Positions 1-8,426 of a stretch of DNA of 64,000 nucleotides are shown here, piece by piece. The translations under genes and the position numbers were made by a program. The stretch comes from Rudaea sp. (lineage in GTDB: Bacteria; Pseudomonadota; Gammaproteobacteria; Xanthomonadales; Rhodanobacteraceae): positions 156,405-220,404 of the forward strand of contig JARLJU010000022.1 in NCBI GenBank assembly GCA_031291055.1, written 5' to 3'. Position 1 is the first letter of the stretch; each line of letters starts with the position of its first letter. The notes below the pieces were generated by a model. That model was not told where the DNA came from. It made no database searches and saw nothing but the letters and a program-made list of their open reading frames with translations.

Positions 1-294
1 GAAGCGCAGATTTTCCTGTTGCCGCCGCGCAGCGAAGCTTCGCCAACGGCGAAAATGGAAATAAAGAAATTTACTCTGCGTTCAGCCTGACCTTCGCCTG
101 GCGAAATGGCGCACCTCACGCCAAGCCCGCATTCATGGGAATTTCGCCGTGTTGCTCGCTGCTTCATGCAGTGCCGGAATGCTGAACCCAGGCAAACCGC
201 TTTTTCACGTCTTAATAACTTGGCGTCGATTCGGCAGTATGCTCGCGCCACATTGCATGGTTGCAATGCACAGTTTTCTAACAGGGAGCGTTGT
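1..294. other. left-edge region, possible end of an upstream gene plus leader of the first gene
   Basis: The first ~90 bases are open on the plus strand in two frames. One ends at a TGA at 88-90; the other runs on to a stop near 195 and contains a strand-like stretch YSAFSLTFAW that would fit the end of an outer-membrane barrel. Neither can be assigned without the sequence to the left. The rest is the leader of the gene starting at 295. No convincing promoter or RNA was recognised. Confidence 0.3.
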
Positions 295-1794
295 ATGTCG
301 ACCGCCAATTCGCTTTGCGCTCGCCGTGTTTCGTCCGGCTCACTGAAAGCAACAGCAGCGCCGCTTGCCGCGGCAATAGCATTGTGTCTGGGTGCCGCAG
401 CGCACGCGACGACAATCACCGTCAACGACGCAACTGCGGGCAGCGTAACGGGTGCCTGTACGATCGTCGATGCAGTCACGGCACTAAATATGCAGACAAT
501 GGTCAATGATTGCGCCGCCGGCAACGGCATCAACGACACAATCGATCTCACCGGCTTTACGACGCCGACGACAATTTCGTTTCTCACCTCGACGAGCGGA
601 CAGGGGCACGCCCTGGTGTTGAGCAGCGCGGCAACTATCAGCGGCCTTGTGGACGCCACCGGTACGCCGCTCGTCACGATCGAGCGCAGCAGCGTCAGCG
701 GCACGCCGGATTTTGGACTGATCAGCACCACTCAGGCGCTGACGATAAACGGTCTGGCACTGGAAAATGGATACGCCCAGTCAGGGTATCTGGGCGGGGC
801 AATTCTGGCCGGCAGCGCGCTGATCGTGAACTACAGCGTGATCAGCGGCAACGCGTCTTCGAGTGCCGGCGGCGGAATTGCCGGGTCGAATTCCGTGACC
901 ATCAATCGATCCACGGTGAGCGGCAACACGGCCGCGAATGCCGGCGGCGGCATTCTGTCCAACAGCTCGGTGCGCACGTACTATTCCTCCATCAGCGACA
1001 ATTCCACCACGTCGGCCGCCGGTGCTGGCGGCGGCGGAATCTATTGCACCGGCATTGTCGTGGCAGGCCACTCGACCATCGGCGGCAACAATTCCGCAAG
1101 CAAGGGTGGCGGCATCAATGCCACAGCCACAGTGAATCTGACCAATTCGACCATCAGTGGCAACGAAGCGCTGGCGGGCCCGGGCGGGGGTGTCTATGCG
1201 ATGGGCGGAGGCGTGGGCTTGACAGCCTCCACTCTCGACAGCAATACCGCAACGGCCAATGGCGGTGGCGTCTTCACCGACAGCGCCACGCTGACCAACT
1301 CGACGGTTACCGGCAATACCGCAGGTGGCGCTGGCGGTGGAATCTACGCCACGTCGCTGGATTCTAACTACAGCACCATCTTCGCCAATACTGCGCAGAC
1401 GGGCATCGGAGGCGGCGTCGACTTTTCCACAAGTGCAGCCGCCAACGCAACCATCTTCTTCAGTAACATGCCTGAAGACGTGAACACCAGCGGCCAGAAT
1501 ACGCTGAGCGGCAACTATGACCTCGTCGGCAGTACCCCACTGGTCATGCCCAGCGGCACGCTCAACTGCAACCCGATGCTGGGCAGTCTGAGCAACAACG
1601 GCGGTCCGACGAAAACCTTGCCGCTGGCGAGCGGCTCATGCGCCATCGACGCGGCATCGGCAACGCCGACCGAAACAACCGATCAGCGCGGCTATGTGCG
1701 TCCGGCGCCGATCGGCACCATGCCGAAGGCCGATATCGGCGCTTACGAAGCCGGTTCGGATCCGGATGTCATATTCGCGAACGGATTCGAATAG
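295..1794 (+). CDS. secreted right-handed beta-helix protein, choice-of-anchor Q type, with FANGFE tail
   Basis: Predicted extracellular protein of 499 residues. The frame is open from 106, but the ATG at 295 follows AGGGAG (283-288) and begins a clear signal peptide (basic start, then an Ala/Leu-rich core ending AAAHA). A CSLREA-like segment follows (GACTIVDAVTALN). Then come many short repeats of the form S-T-I/V-S-G-N-x-A-x-x-G-G-G-I, typical of parallel beta-helices. Near the end NNGGPTKTLPLASGSCAIDAA and TDQRGYVRP match the choice-of-anchor Q pattern. The protein ends DVIFANGFE. A paralogue lies at 26002-27288. The function is unknown; adhesion or polysaccharide binding is only a guess. 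Confidence 0.85.
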   Translation: MSTANSLCARRVSSGSLKATAAPLAAAIALCLGAAAHATTITVNDATAGSVTGACTIVDAVTALNMQTMVNDCAAGNGINDTIDLTGFTTPTTISFLTSTSGQGHALVLSSAATISGLVDATGTPLVTIERSSVSGTPDFGLISTTQALTINGLALENGYAQSGYLGGAILAGSALIVNYSVISGNASSSAGGGIAGSNSVTINRSTVSGNTAANAGGGILSNSSVRTYYSSISDNSTTSAAGAGGGGIYCTGIVVAGHSTIGGNNSASKGGGINATATVNLTNSTISGNEALAGPGGGVYAMGGGVGLTASTLDSNTATANGGGVFTDSATLTNSTVTGNTAGGAGGGIYATSLDSNYSTIFANTAQTGIGGGVDFSTSAAANATIFFSNMPEDVNTSGQNTLSGNYDLVGSTPLVMPSGTLNCNPMLGSLSNNGGPTKTLPLASGSCAIDAASATPTETTDQRGYVRPAPIGTMPKADIGAYEAGSDPDVIFANGFE

Positions 1795-1832
1795 CAAGCG
1801 GACCGGCACACCCGAGTCCGGGAGCGGCCGCA

Positions 1833-2873
1833 TCAATGAAGATCGCCGGTTTTCTCCGCAAGTTCGATGCTGCGCGGTGCTGCCAGCCCCGCGTAGCGGA
1901 CGTCGATTTTCTCCAGCAGCTTGCGCGCCTCTGCGGTCTTGCCGCGCGCCGACAGATCTTCCACCTGGCGCAGTTGCGCTGTCATTTCGTTTTCAATGCG
2001 CGCGCGGCACGCAGCCAATTTGTCCGCGCTGGGCTGCTCGTGTCCGCCCAAGGCATCGAGCGCACGACTGAATGCCGCCGTTCCCGCGGATTCGTGGCCC
2101 GTCCACGCGACTGTCTCTGCATGCACATCGAACACGCACCATTCCTGCATTGAGCGGCGGCTGTGCGCGTCCTGGTCGAGGTGAAAGGTATCGTCCTTTC
2201 CGGTCAGGTAGACGAGTCGCGTGGATTGCTGGAACTGCTTGAACAGTTCCGTTGGCGGCAGTGGGATCTGCGCGTCGCCGATCGGATCGCTGCCGGCCTC
2301 CAGCAGCGCGCCGCGAAAAACATCCGGATAGCCGAGGGCGACGCGCAATGCAACACGCGAGCCTCCGGAAAAGCCACCGACGTAGACGCGCGCCGGATCG
2401 ATCCGGTAGCGCTGCATGATGTTGTGCGCGGCCAGCAAGGCCAGCGGTTCGCGCCGATCGACGACACTGGCGTCATTGCCGGATTTCGCCGCGCTGACGA
2501 AGATCATGCCGTGGCGATCAAGCGCCGCCGTCCAGTTCCGCGGCACAGTTGCAGCTTCCCAGGGCGGCACGAACACGAGCAACGCATAGCCTTGCGCCGG
2601 CTCCGTGTCAGGCACGTAGACTGCGAACCTCTCTTGCGTCAGATCGATCGATTGCTCGCGCGCAGCCTGACCGGAACGCGTCAAAGCGGCCTGCAGACGC
2701 GAGGCAGCCAGTGGGCTGAACAGCCGTTGCGGGAGAATCGCGCTGCGCGACAACGGCGAGTATTCGCTGAACACAACGCCGGTCTGCAAGCCGGTCCTGG
2801 CCGGCGACGCGTCCGCTCCGACAAGCAGTGGCAATGCCAGCGTACCGAGCAAGAGCAGGCAGCGCGCGATCAC
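1833..2873 (-). CDS. secreted alpha/beta-hydrolase, PHB-depolymerase/esterase-like
   Basis: 346 residues with a signal peptide at 1-20 (Leu-rich, ending LLVGADA). The nucleophile elbow is YVGGFSGGS with Ser169 in a G-F-S-G-G context, inside an alpha/beta-hydrolase fold: strand YALLVFVPP near 97, helix and strand RIDPARVYVGG before the Ser, and a ligand-pocket region GYPDVFRGALLEAG after it. A later YLTGKDDTFHLD segment may supply the acid, and WTGHES may supply the His. This resembles secreted PHB-depolymerase or feruloyl-esterase-like hydrolases; the substrate cannot be told from sequence. It stands alone, convergent with the gene ending at 1794. Confidence 0.75.
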   Translation of the reverse strand: MIARCLLLLGTLALPLLVGADASPARTGLQTGVVFSEYSPLSRSAILPQRLFSPLAASRLQAALTRSGQAAREQSIDLTQERFAVYVPDTEPAQGYALLVFVPPWEAATVPRNWTAALDRHGMIFVSAAKSGNDASVVDRREPLALLAAHNIMQRYRIDPARVYVGGFSGGSRVALRVALGYPDVFRGALLEAGSDPIGDAQIPLPPTELFKQFQQSTRLVYLTGKDDTFHLDQDAHSRRSMQEWCVFDVHAETVAWTGHESAGTAAFSRALDALGGHEQPSADKLAACRARIENEMTAQLRQVEDLSARGKTAEARKLLEKIDVRYAGLAAPRSIELAEKTGDLH

Positions 2874-3081
2874 AGGCGTATGCTAGCACCGACCAAGGAT
2901 TCGGTCGTGCCGGCTGTCCTGGCTGGAATGCCGAAAGCCATGCACGTGCCGGACGGTCTGGCGGATCAAGCCAATGCCGGCCGCAGGGTTGCAGGCTGGC
3001 AGGTAAAAGTGTCAGTGCCGCTTTTTCGTTGGAATGGGTACTGTCCGGTGCGGACTTTTCCGATTCAGGAGCGCGATTGCC

Positions 3082-3474
3082 GTGCAGCCGAGTGAGGTCC
3101 TGATCGTCAAAACCTCAGCCCACCGGGTTGGACTTCGCATCGAAGTACGCGGGCCGGGGAACTACGCGAACACGGTGGCGTACTGGCAGACGATCTGCGC
3201 GGAACTCGGGGCACGACCTGCGCCGGGCCTGTTGCTGATCGACAGGACCACCGGCGCACCTCTTTCGGCTGACGAATGGAAGGCGCTGGTGGCGACCATT
3301 GCCGGCAAGGGCCTGGAAAAAACGCATATCGCGCATGTCAAACCGGCGGGCCTGCAACGCATCGAATTCTGCGAGATCTTCGCCCGCGAAGCCGGTATCG
3401 TCGCGCGCGTATTCACCGACGAGAACGAAGCCGATTTGTGGCTGCGCTATGGTGAACGGACCCCCGCGACCTGA
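3082..3474 (+). CDS. STAS/SpoIIAA-like hypothetical protein
   Basis: 130-residue cytosolic protein. The frame is open from an ATG at 3034, but the GTG at 3082 has AGGAG (3067-3071) ten bases upstream and is preferred. The layout (a beta strand GLRIEVRG, a helix, LLLIDRTTGAPLSADEWKAL, IAHVKPAGLQRIEFCEIFAREAG, ARVFTDENEADLWL) is that of small SpoIIAA/STAS-like proteins, in which a D-x-T-T-G loop precedes the helix. No signal peptide or membrane segment is present. The role is unknown. Downstream and convergent is a decayed sigma-factor remnant. Confidence 0.6.
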   Translation: MQPSEVLIVKTSAHRVGLRIEVRGPGNYANTVAYWQTICAELGARPAPGLLLIDRTTGAPLSADEWKALVATIAGKGLEKTHIAHVKPAGLQRIEFCEIFAREAGIVARVFTDENEADLWLRYGERTPAT

Positions 3475-3479
3475 ATGCC

Positions 3480-3786
3480 TCAGCCCCGGGTGGATCGCGC
3501 CGACGGCCGGGCCAGCACCTCATCGAGGAATTTCATCGCGGCGTCCGAGCCCGACTGGCCGAGCCAGAACAGCGCCTGTTGCTTGACCTCGTGCGGGTAG
3601 CGGCCGCGCACCGGCGCACGTTGAACAAGGCCTCCTGCACGGCGTCTTCAGCCAACGCCGCGTCGCGCGTGATGCGCACACACACAGCGCAAACAACTTC
3701 CGCGCGTAAGCCTCGACCAGATGTCGATATGCATCGCGATCACCGCCCCGGGCCGCAACGCCCCAGTGCTTTTCATCTTCGGTCAT
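3480..3786 (-). pseudogene. composite remnant: ECF sigma factor N-terminus joined to the end of a HEAT-repeat protein
   Basis: Read on the minus strand from the ATG at 3786 (an alternative ATG lies at 3825). The first ~35 residues are a normal ECF sigma region 2 start (GGDRDAYRHLVEAYARKLFALC). At a CA/TG dinucleotide run (plus 3677-3686) the frame slips. The next frame, 3679 to 3611, gives VRITRDAALAEDAVQEALF, the conserved continuation of region 2. A third frame from 3599 to the stop at 3480-3482 gives EVKQQALFWLGQSGSDAAMK and a short LDEVL tail, typical of the C-terminal unit of HEAT-repeat proteins encoded near such sigma factors. The rest of sigma and most of the HEAT protein are missing. 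This suggests a deletion fused two genes of one operon, plus a 2-base slippage. Confidence 0.7.
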
Positions 3787-4012
3787 GGCTGGTTGGATGC
3801 TGGCATCGTGCATTTGGTTAGCCATGTGCTCAGCGGCGCGCCCATGCGCCTGCGCGAGCATCCGGAAAGCGTTAGCACAAACTCGGTAACGCTATCGTGA
3901 TGCGGAGATATTTGCGCGTAAAATCATCATGTTGCAAGCCAGATATCAGACGCAATTCATTGCGAGCATACTTGCGTGTCTTCGCCCGTTCGCCAATCAC
4001 GGAGACAAACAG

Positions 4013-4042
4013 ATGGCAAACCTTAACTATCAAGAGCGCTAG
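4013..4042 (+). CDS. possible 9-codon leader ORF
   Basis: ATG at 4013 is preceded by GGAG (4001-4004) at good spacing and encodes MANLNYQER before a TAG at 4040-4042, 17 bases before the GTG of the next gene. It could be a leader peptide, the trace of a deleted gene, or chance. It is supported only by its ribosome-binding site and position. Confidence 0.25.
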   Translation: MANLNYQER

Positions 4043-4059
4043 CTCAGAAGGAGGTTCCA

Positions 4060-4836
4060 GTGAAGATCATGACATCTTGTGCGGTGTCGGCGATTGCACT
4101 TTTGGCCGTCACCGGTGTTCACGCGGCAGAAGCGGACAAAGCGAACGTTACCCGGGTTTACAACGACACCGTGGCCCCTGCGGATCAGCAAGCCTATGAG
4201 ACAGGCGTCAAGAATTACAACAAATGCCTTGGCCAGCATGGGTTCAAGTACACATGGGCTGCCTGGACGCACGAAACCGGCAACACGTACACGTATTCGT
4301 ATATTGCAGGGCCATACACGTGGGCGAGTTTCGATACCATGCACGAAGTCGGCAAGTCGTGTGACGATTCGTGGAGGGCGGAGGCGAACCCGCATTTGAA
4401 AGGCGAAACCAGCGCATTTCTTGTCGGCATGCCCGAACTCAGCTACATGTCCAAGGACAAGGATTCCAAGCCTGCGCTCATCAACGTCACATTGTTCACG
4501 TTGAAGACCGGCCATGAGGCAAGCGAGGCGTTCACCGAGGCGTTGAAGAAGATCACCGCGGCCGCTGAAAAATCCAACTGGTCCTTGCACTACATGGTTT
4601 CAAAAGTTCGCGCCGGCGGCGAAGGGGCTGCGGATTTCATTCTCGTAAGCCAGGCAAAAAACTGGGCGGAGTTCGGTGCGGAACCCAACCCGCCGCTTTG
4701 GAAAATGGTGGAAGGCGTTTACGGCAAGCCCGACACCGATGCGCTGCGCAAATCGCTGAACGATGCCATCCATGAAGTGACCTCGCACGTGGACAGCTAC
4801 AGCGCCGAGCTGACCTATGCGCCGGCAAGCAAGTAA
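4060..4836 (+). CDS. secreted protein of unknown function
   Basis: 258 residues. The GTG at 4060 is chosen because AAGGAGGT (4048-4055) ends four bases upstream, one of the strongest ribosome-binding sites in the window; the ATG at 4069 would be too far away. A signal peptide is clear (MKIMTSCAVSAIALLAVTGVHA, cleavage near residue 22-23). The mature part is soluble and periplasmic or secreted, with two similar halves, each with a W-rich strand (YTWAAWTHETGNTY; SNWSLHYMVSKVRAGGEG). That may reflect a duplicated ferredoxin-like, dimeric alpha/beta-barrel fold (inference). I do not recognise the family. The strong translation signal suggests abundant expression. Confidence 0.75.
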   Translation: MKIMTSCAVSAIALLAVTGVHAAEADKANVTRVYNDTVAPADQQAYETGVKNYNKCLGQHGFKYTWAAWTHETGNTYTYSYIAGPYTWASFDTMHEVGKSCDDSWRAEANPHLKGETSAFLVGMPELSYMSKDKDSKPALINVTLFTLKTGHEASEAFTEALKKITAAAEKSNWSLHYMVSKVRAGGEGAADFILVSQAKNWAEFGAEPNPPLWKMVEGVYGKPDTDALRKSLNDAIHEVTSHVDSYSAELTYAPASK

Positions 4837-4894
4837 TCGCGGCTATTGAGCATGGCAGTCCACCGGTGGGCTGCCATCGCGGACCAGGACCAGC

Positions 4895-5089
4895 GTGACC
4901 GTGCCTGAGGATCTACCACCCGTTCGTCCAGCCGCGCCGGATCCCGGCGACTGCTGTGGCGAAGGTTGCCCGCATTGCGTGCTCGATTTGTACGATGCGG
5001 CGATCGAGCGCTACGAGGCCGAACTGGAAGCGTGGCGCGCGCGGCAGTCACAGAGCGGCGCAAACCGGGAAATTCCCACTGCAGGCTGA
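4895..5089 (+). CDS. oxidoreductase-like domain small protein
   Basis: 64 residues from a GTG at 4895. The core CCGEGCPHCVLDLYDAAIER, followed by YEAELEAWRAR, matches the small oxidoreductase-like family (Pfam Oxidored-like N-terminal domain). That family has a conserved C-C-G-x-G-C-x-x-C cluster and a following acidic helix; the cysteines may bind metal. Its molecular role is not established. It is a single gene, convergent with the haem protein that ends at 5183. Confidence 0.7.
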   Translation: MTVPEDLPPVRPAAPDPGDCCGEGCPHCVLDLYDAAIERYEAELEAWRARQSQSGANREIPTAG

Positions 5090-5182
5090 CCCCCGGTGTG
5101 CAGGCTGGGGCTTGAAGAACATCGCGTTCGACGAAAATGCCGGCATGCAATCTCCCCAAGCGGCTTGCATGCCGGCAACACG

Positions 5183-6616
5183 TCAGAGCGAGCGCAGGAA
5201 ATTCAGCAGATCCTGCTTTTGCGGCTCGCTCAAATTCCTGAACGAAGAAATCACGTTGCTGGCTTCGGAACCCTGGCTGGAATGCGCCAGGATTGCGGTC
5301 AGCAGGCCGCCATTTTGTGGCGTAGCGCGTCCGTCATGCAGGAAAAATATGCGCTGGCCCACGCCCCAGAGTGGTGCGGTACGGAACTCGTCTGGCCCGG
5401 CGGCGCCCTGCGATATCTGATCAGCCAATCCGGTGCCCATGTTGTGTACGAGCAAGTCCGAGTACAACGCTGCGGTTTGAGTATTGAGCCCAGCCGTGAG
5501 ACTCGATGCCGTGGTCTGCAGCGACGGTGTGTGGCACAGATCGCAATGCACCTGGCCGAACAGGCTCTGGCCGTTGCGGATGGATTGCACCGGTGGGTTG
5601 CCTGGAATGCCGGTGTTCGACGGCGTTGGCGCCGCGAGGAAGCGCATGAACACGGAAAAGCCAACCGTATCGCTGGGGATCTGCGTGCCGGCCGCGTCGA
5701 AGTTCGTGTGATCTTCAGGGGTGCCATTGAATACGCAGGTGGCCGGCGGGTTGGCGCGTTTGTTCGGGAACAATTCATTGGTGACGCCCATTTCCACGTT
5801 GTAGGCTTCGCCGGAAAAGATCTCCAGTGACTTGTTCTGCGCTTTCCAGCCGAAACGCGTGATCGAACCATCGTTGCCGCTGGTATTGGGATGCCCCGAG
5901 ATTCCGAACTGATGCTTGAGACCGGAATTGGCATTCATGTTCGCGATGATTGCTGCATCAGCGATGTTCTCGATCAAGCCTGCACCGAATACCGGTGTGG
6001 GGATGCGGAAGATCAGGTTTCCCAATTGCTGCATCTGGTCGTAGTTGGGTTGCGCCAGATTGCACCCTGGCGCATCGCTGCGGCCGCTCACGGTGTAGAT
6101 GTCGTGCACGCCGCCGTCGGCGATCTGTGTCAGGTTGCCGCTCGAGCTGACGACGAACGGAAAGCGCGTTTCGCGCACCGGACCGTCGGCAGTAATGAAC
6201 GTCGGTATCGCGTTTGTTGCGCCCGCATCACTGGCCGCGGCGATTTGTGGGTTTGGACCGATGAATGGATAGGCAGCCATGCTCGGGCTGCTGCCTCCGG
6301 CAAACGGCTGCGCATGGCAGGCACCGCAACTCGTGGCATTGAAGCCCGGTCCGAGGCCGCTGCCGGGTTCACCGGTCACGGCTCCGCTGACGGAATCCAC
6401 TTCCACAAATCGATTGAACCCATCCAGAAAATACTGCATCTGCGCCGCGCTCAATGTCGCCAGCGGCAGTCCGGCACCGACACTGCCGGCGCGGACTCCG
6501 GGATCACTGGCGGGAGGTGGGTGGTTGGGGGATTGCGTGGCCGGAACCTGTGCAGACGCTCCGGCGCAGAATGCAGAAAGAAGCAAAGGAGTTACCAAAG
6601 CTAGTGCGGTCTTCAT
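5183..6616 (-). CDS. periplasmic two-haem oxidoreductase (di-haem, putative peroxidase family)
   Basis: 477 residues with a signal peptide (MKTALALVTPLLLSAFCAGA, cleavage near 22). Two c-type haem motifs are visible: C97-G-A-C-H101 and C358-D-L-C-H362. The spacing, a FLHDGRA segment near 426, and an AILAHSSQGSEAS segment before the C-terminal helix (SEPQKQDLLNFLRSL) match the di-haem oxidoreductase family (DHOR) related to bacterial cytochrome c peroxidases. It likely acts in the periplasm; electron donor and substrate are unknown. No partner gene such as an imelysin or a MauG maturation gene lies beside it. The ATG at 6616 is preceded by a GGGGAG-type site. Confidence 0.85.
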   Translation of the reverse strand: MKTALALVTPLLLSAFCAGASAQVPATQSPNHPPPASDPGVRAGSVGAGLPLATLSAAQMQYFLDGFNRFVEVDSVSGAVTGEPGSGLGPGFNATSCGACHAQPFAGGSSPSMAAYPFIGPNPQIAAASDAGATNAIPTFITADGPVRETRFPFVVSSSGNLTQIADGGVHDIYTVSGRSDAPGCNLAQPNYDQMQQLGNLIFRIPTPVFGAGLIENIADAAIIANMNANSGLKHQFGISGHPNTSGNDGSITRFGWKAQNKSLEIFSGEAYNVEMGVTNELFPNKRANPPATCVFNGTPEDHTNFDAAGTQIPSDTVGFSVFMRFLAAPTPSNTGIPGNPPVQSIRNGQSLFGQVHCDLCHTPSLQTTASSLTAGLNTQTAALYSDLLVHNMGTGLADQISQGAAGPDEFRTAPLWGVGQRIFFLHDGRATPQNGGLLTAILAHSSQGSEASNVISSFRNLSEPQKQDLLNFLRSL

Positions 6617-6898
6617 GTTGTCGTCTCCCCGACGTGCCCGAATTGGCGGGCAAAGCCACCCCCCTTAAGGATGGCAGTCAAGCGTTTTCCCCAAGCCACA
6701 CGTTGACCAAGAAAGAGTGAATAACACTTCGGCATGCCGGCTTCTGCGCACTCGCAGTGAAATTGTTGATAATGCTGCCGGATTGGCGCGCTGGCGGTCG
6801 CGCACCCAGGCTTTGCGAGACCGTTCGATGCGCGGTTGTTTTTGCGGCCGATGACCACAGTTATCTTGAACGTCCACCCGAGCCAGAAAGGAAGTGTC

Positions 6899-7930
6899 AT
6901 GCAATACCGGTTGCTTGGCCGCTCAGGCCTGAAGGTCCCCGCCTTGAGTTTCGGTACTGGAACATTCGGTGGCACCGGCGAGTTCTTCAGCAAGTGGGGT
7001 ACGACCGACGTCACCGACGCCAAGCGCCTCGTCGATATCTGCCTGGATGCGGGCCTGAATTTCTTCGACACCGCCGACGTCTATTCCGCCGGCGCCTCCG
7101 AGGAAATCCTCGGCCAGGCGATCAAGGGCCGTCGCGACCGGGTGCTGATCTCGACCAAGGCCACCTTCTCGATGGGCAATGGCCCGAACGACAAGGGTTC
7201 GTCGCGCTTTCATCTTGTCCAAGCGCTGGACGCAAGCCTGAGGCGCCTCGGCACCGATCATGTCGATCTGTACTTCATGCACGGCTACGATGCGCTCACG
7301 CCGGTAGACGAAACCTTGCGCGCGCTCGACGACATGGTTCGCGCCGGCAAGGTGCGCTACATCGGCTGCTCGAATTTTTCCGGATGGCACGCGATGAAAT
7401 CGCTCGCTACCTCCGAGCGCTACGGTCTTGCGCGTTACGTTGCCTATCAGGGATATTATTCGTTGATCGGTCGGGATTACGAATGGGAACTGATGCCGCT
7501 CGCGCTTGAGCAGGGCCTCGGCACGATGGTCTGGAGCCCACTGGGCTGGGGCCGACTCACCGGTAAAATCCGCCGCGGCCAGAAACCGGAGAAGGGGCGC
7601 ATCCAGAGTGGCGGGGCACCGGGTGGACCGATTGTTGACGACGAGTATCTCTATGGCGTTGTTGATGCTCTGGACGTGGTGGCCAAGGAAACTGGCAAGA
7701 CCGTTCCGCAGGTAGCGCTCAACTGGTTGCTGCAGCGCCCGACCGTGAGCAACGTCGTGATCGGCGCGCGCAATGAGGAACAGCTGCGCGCCAATCTCGG
7801 GGCGCTCGGCTGGAACCTGAGCGCCGAACATGTTTCCCTGCTCGATGCCGCCAGCCAGCGCACGCCCATTTACCCCTACTGGCATCAGCGCGATTTCAAC
7901 GAACGCAATCCGAAGCCGACGACGTGGTGA
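6899..7930 (+). CDS. aldo/keto reductase, voltage-gated-K-channel-beta-like family
   Basis: 343 residues. The frame is open from 6836, but the ATG at 6899 follows AAAGGAAG and starts the canonical MQYRLLGRSGLKVPALSFGT. The (beta/alpha)8 barrel has the catalytic tetrad Asp57, Tyr62, Lys87 and His128 (contexts FFDTADVYS, ISTKATF, YFMHGYD). A C-terminal NADP-binding region (VVIGARNEEQL) follows. It should reduce carbonyls with NADPH in the cytosol; the physiological substrate is unknown. The stop overlaps the start of the downstream acetyltransferase-like gene, so the two are probably translated together. Confidence 0.9.
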   Translation: MQYRLLGRSGLKVPALSFGTGTFGGTGEFFSKWGTTDVTDAKRLVDICLDAGLNFFDTADVYSAGASEEILGQAIKGRRDRVLISTKATFSMGNGPNDKGSSRFHLVQALDASLRRLGTDHVDLYFMHGYDALTPVDETLRALDDMVRAGKVRYIGCSNFSGWHAMKSLATSERYGLARYVAYQGYYSLIGRDYEWELMPLALEQGLGTMVWSPLGWGRLTGKIRRGQKPEKGRIQSGGAPGGPIVDDEYLYGVVDALDVVAKETGKTVPQVALNWLLQRPTVSNVVIGARNEEQLRANLGALGWNLSAEHVSLLDAASQRTPIYPYWHQRDFNERNPKPTTW

Positions 7931-8220
7931 ACGCGGCGAAACTGCAACAGGTCGTTCGCGACAATGCGGCGCAGGAGCGCTACGAAATGCAGCTCGATGG
8001 CGGCGTGGCGTTCGTGACCTACCGGCGATCGCCGGATGCCATAGTCCTGTTGCACGCGGAGGTTCCGCGCGAACTGGAAGGGCGCGGCCTCGGTTCGACC
8101 CTGGTGCGTTCGGTGCTCGAAGCGGTCCGAGCCAATGGCGAAAAGATCGTGCCGCGTTGTTCGTTCATCGCAGCCTACCTGCGGCGGCATCCCGAATTCG
8201 CGGACTTGCTTGCCGACTGA
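7924..8220 (+). CDS. small GNAT-like N-acetyltransferase (YjdJ type)
   Basis: 98 residues. The GTG at 7924 overlaps the end of the aldo/keto reductase gene by 7 bases (the GTG at 7927 is an alternative with a GTGA overlap), a sign of coupling. The sequence has the short GNAT layout: a strand AFVTYRRSP, VLLHAEVPRELEGRGLGSTL with the acetyl-CoA-binding R-G-x-G loop, and a final VPRCSFIAAYLRRHPEF. This is the YjdJ/Gcn5-related minimal family. Substrates are unknown; the family includes small-molecule and protein acetylases. A 9-base inverted repeat (8207-8215 with 8233-8241) lies at its stop but lacks a T tract. Confidence 0.8.
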   Translation: MVNAAKLQQVVRDNAAQERYEMQLDGGVAFVTYRRSPDAIVLLHAEVPRELEGRGLGSTLVRSVLEAVRANGEKIVPRCSFIAAYLRRHPEFADLLAD

Positions 8221-8370
8221 ACGGGAGCGTGGCGGCAAGCATCGCCAGGCGTGATTTCTGTTTTTCGCAGCAAAACCCACGTCGGTCTGTCTTGCCGAGA
8301 TAGATGCGTGCCTTCGCGACGGCTTCAAAGCCGAGCGATGTCTTCCAATGCGCGTATGAGTAAAACACAA

Positions 8371-8397
8371 TTGCGTATCATTGTTTATTTGTATAAT
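8371..8397 (+). promoter_or_regulatory. candidate sigma-70 promoter for the DUF72 gene
   Basis: In an unusually AT-rich patch, a perfect TATAAT lies at 8392-8397, 30 bases before the ATG at 8427. The best -35 is TTGCGT at 8371-8376, with a slightly short 15-base spacer. Confidence 0.45.
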
Positions 8398-8426
8398 TTA
8401 TATTCGACGCAGCCGACGCTGGCACG

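Noticed and set aside
510..1367. Long Arg/Gln-rich frame inside the beta-helix gene
   Set aside because: It is the +1 shadow of repetitive GC-rich codons; it has no ribosome-binding site and low-complexity basic composition.
8207..8241. 9-base perfect inverted repeat at the stop of the small acetyltransferase gene
   Set aside because: There is no T tract directly after it and half of it is coding, so I did not call it a terminator.
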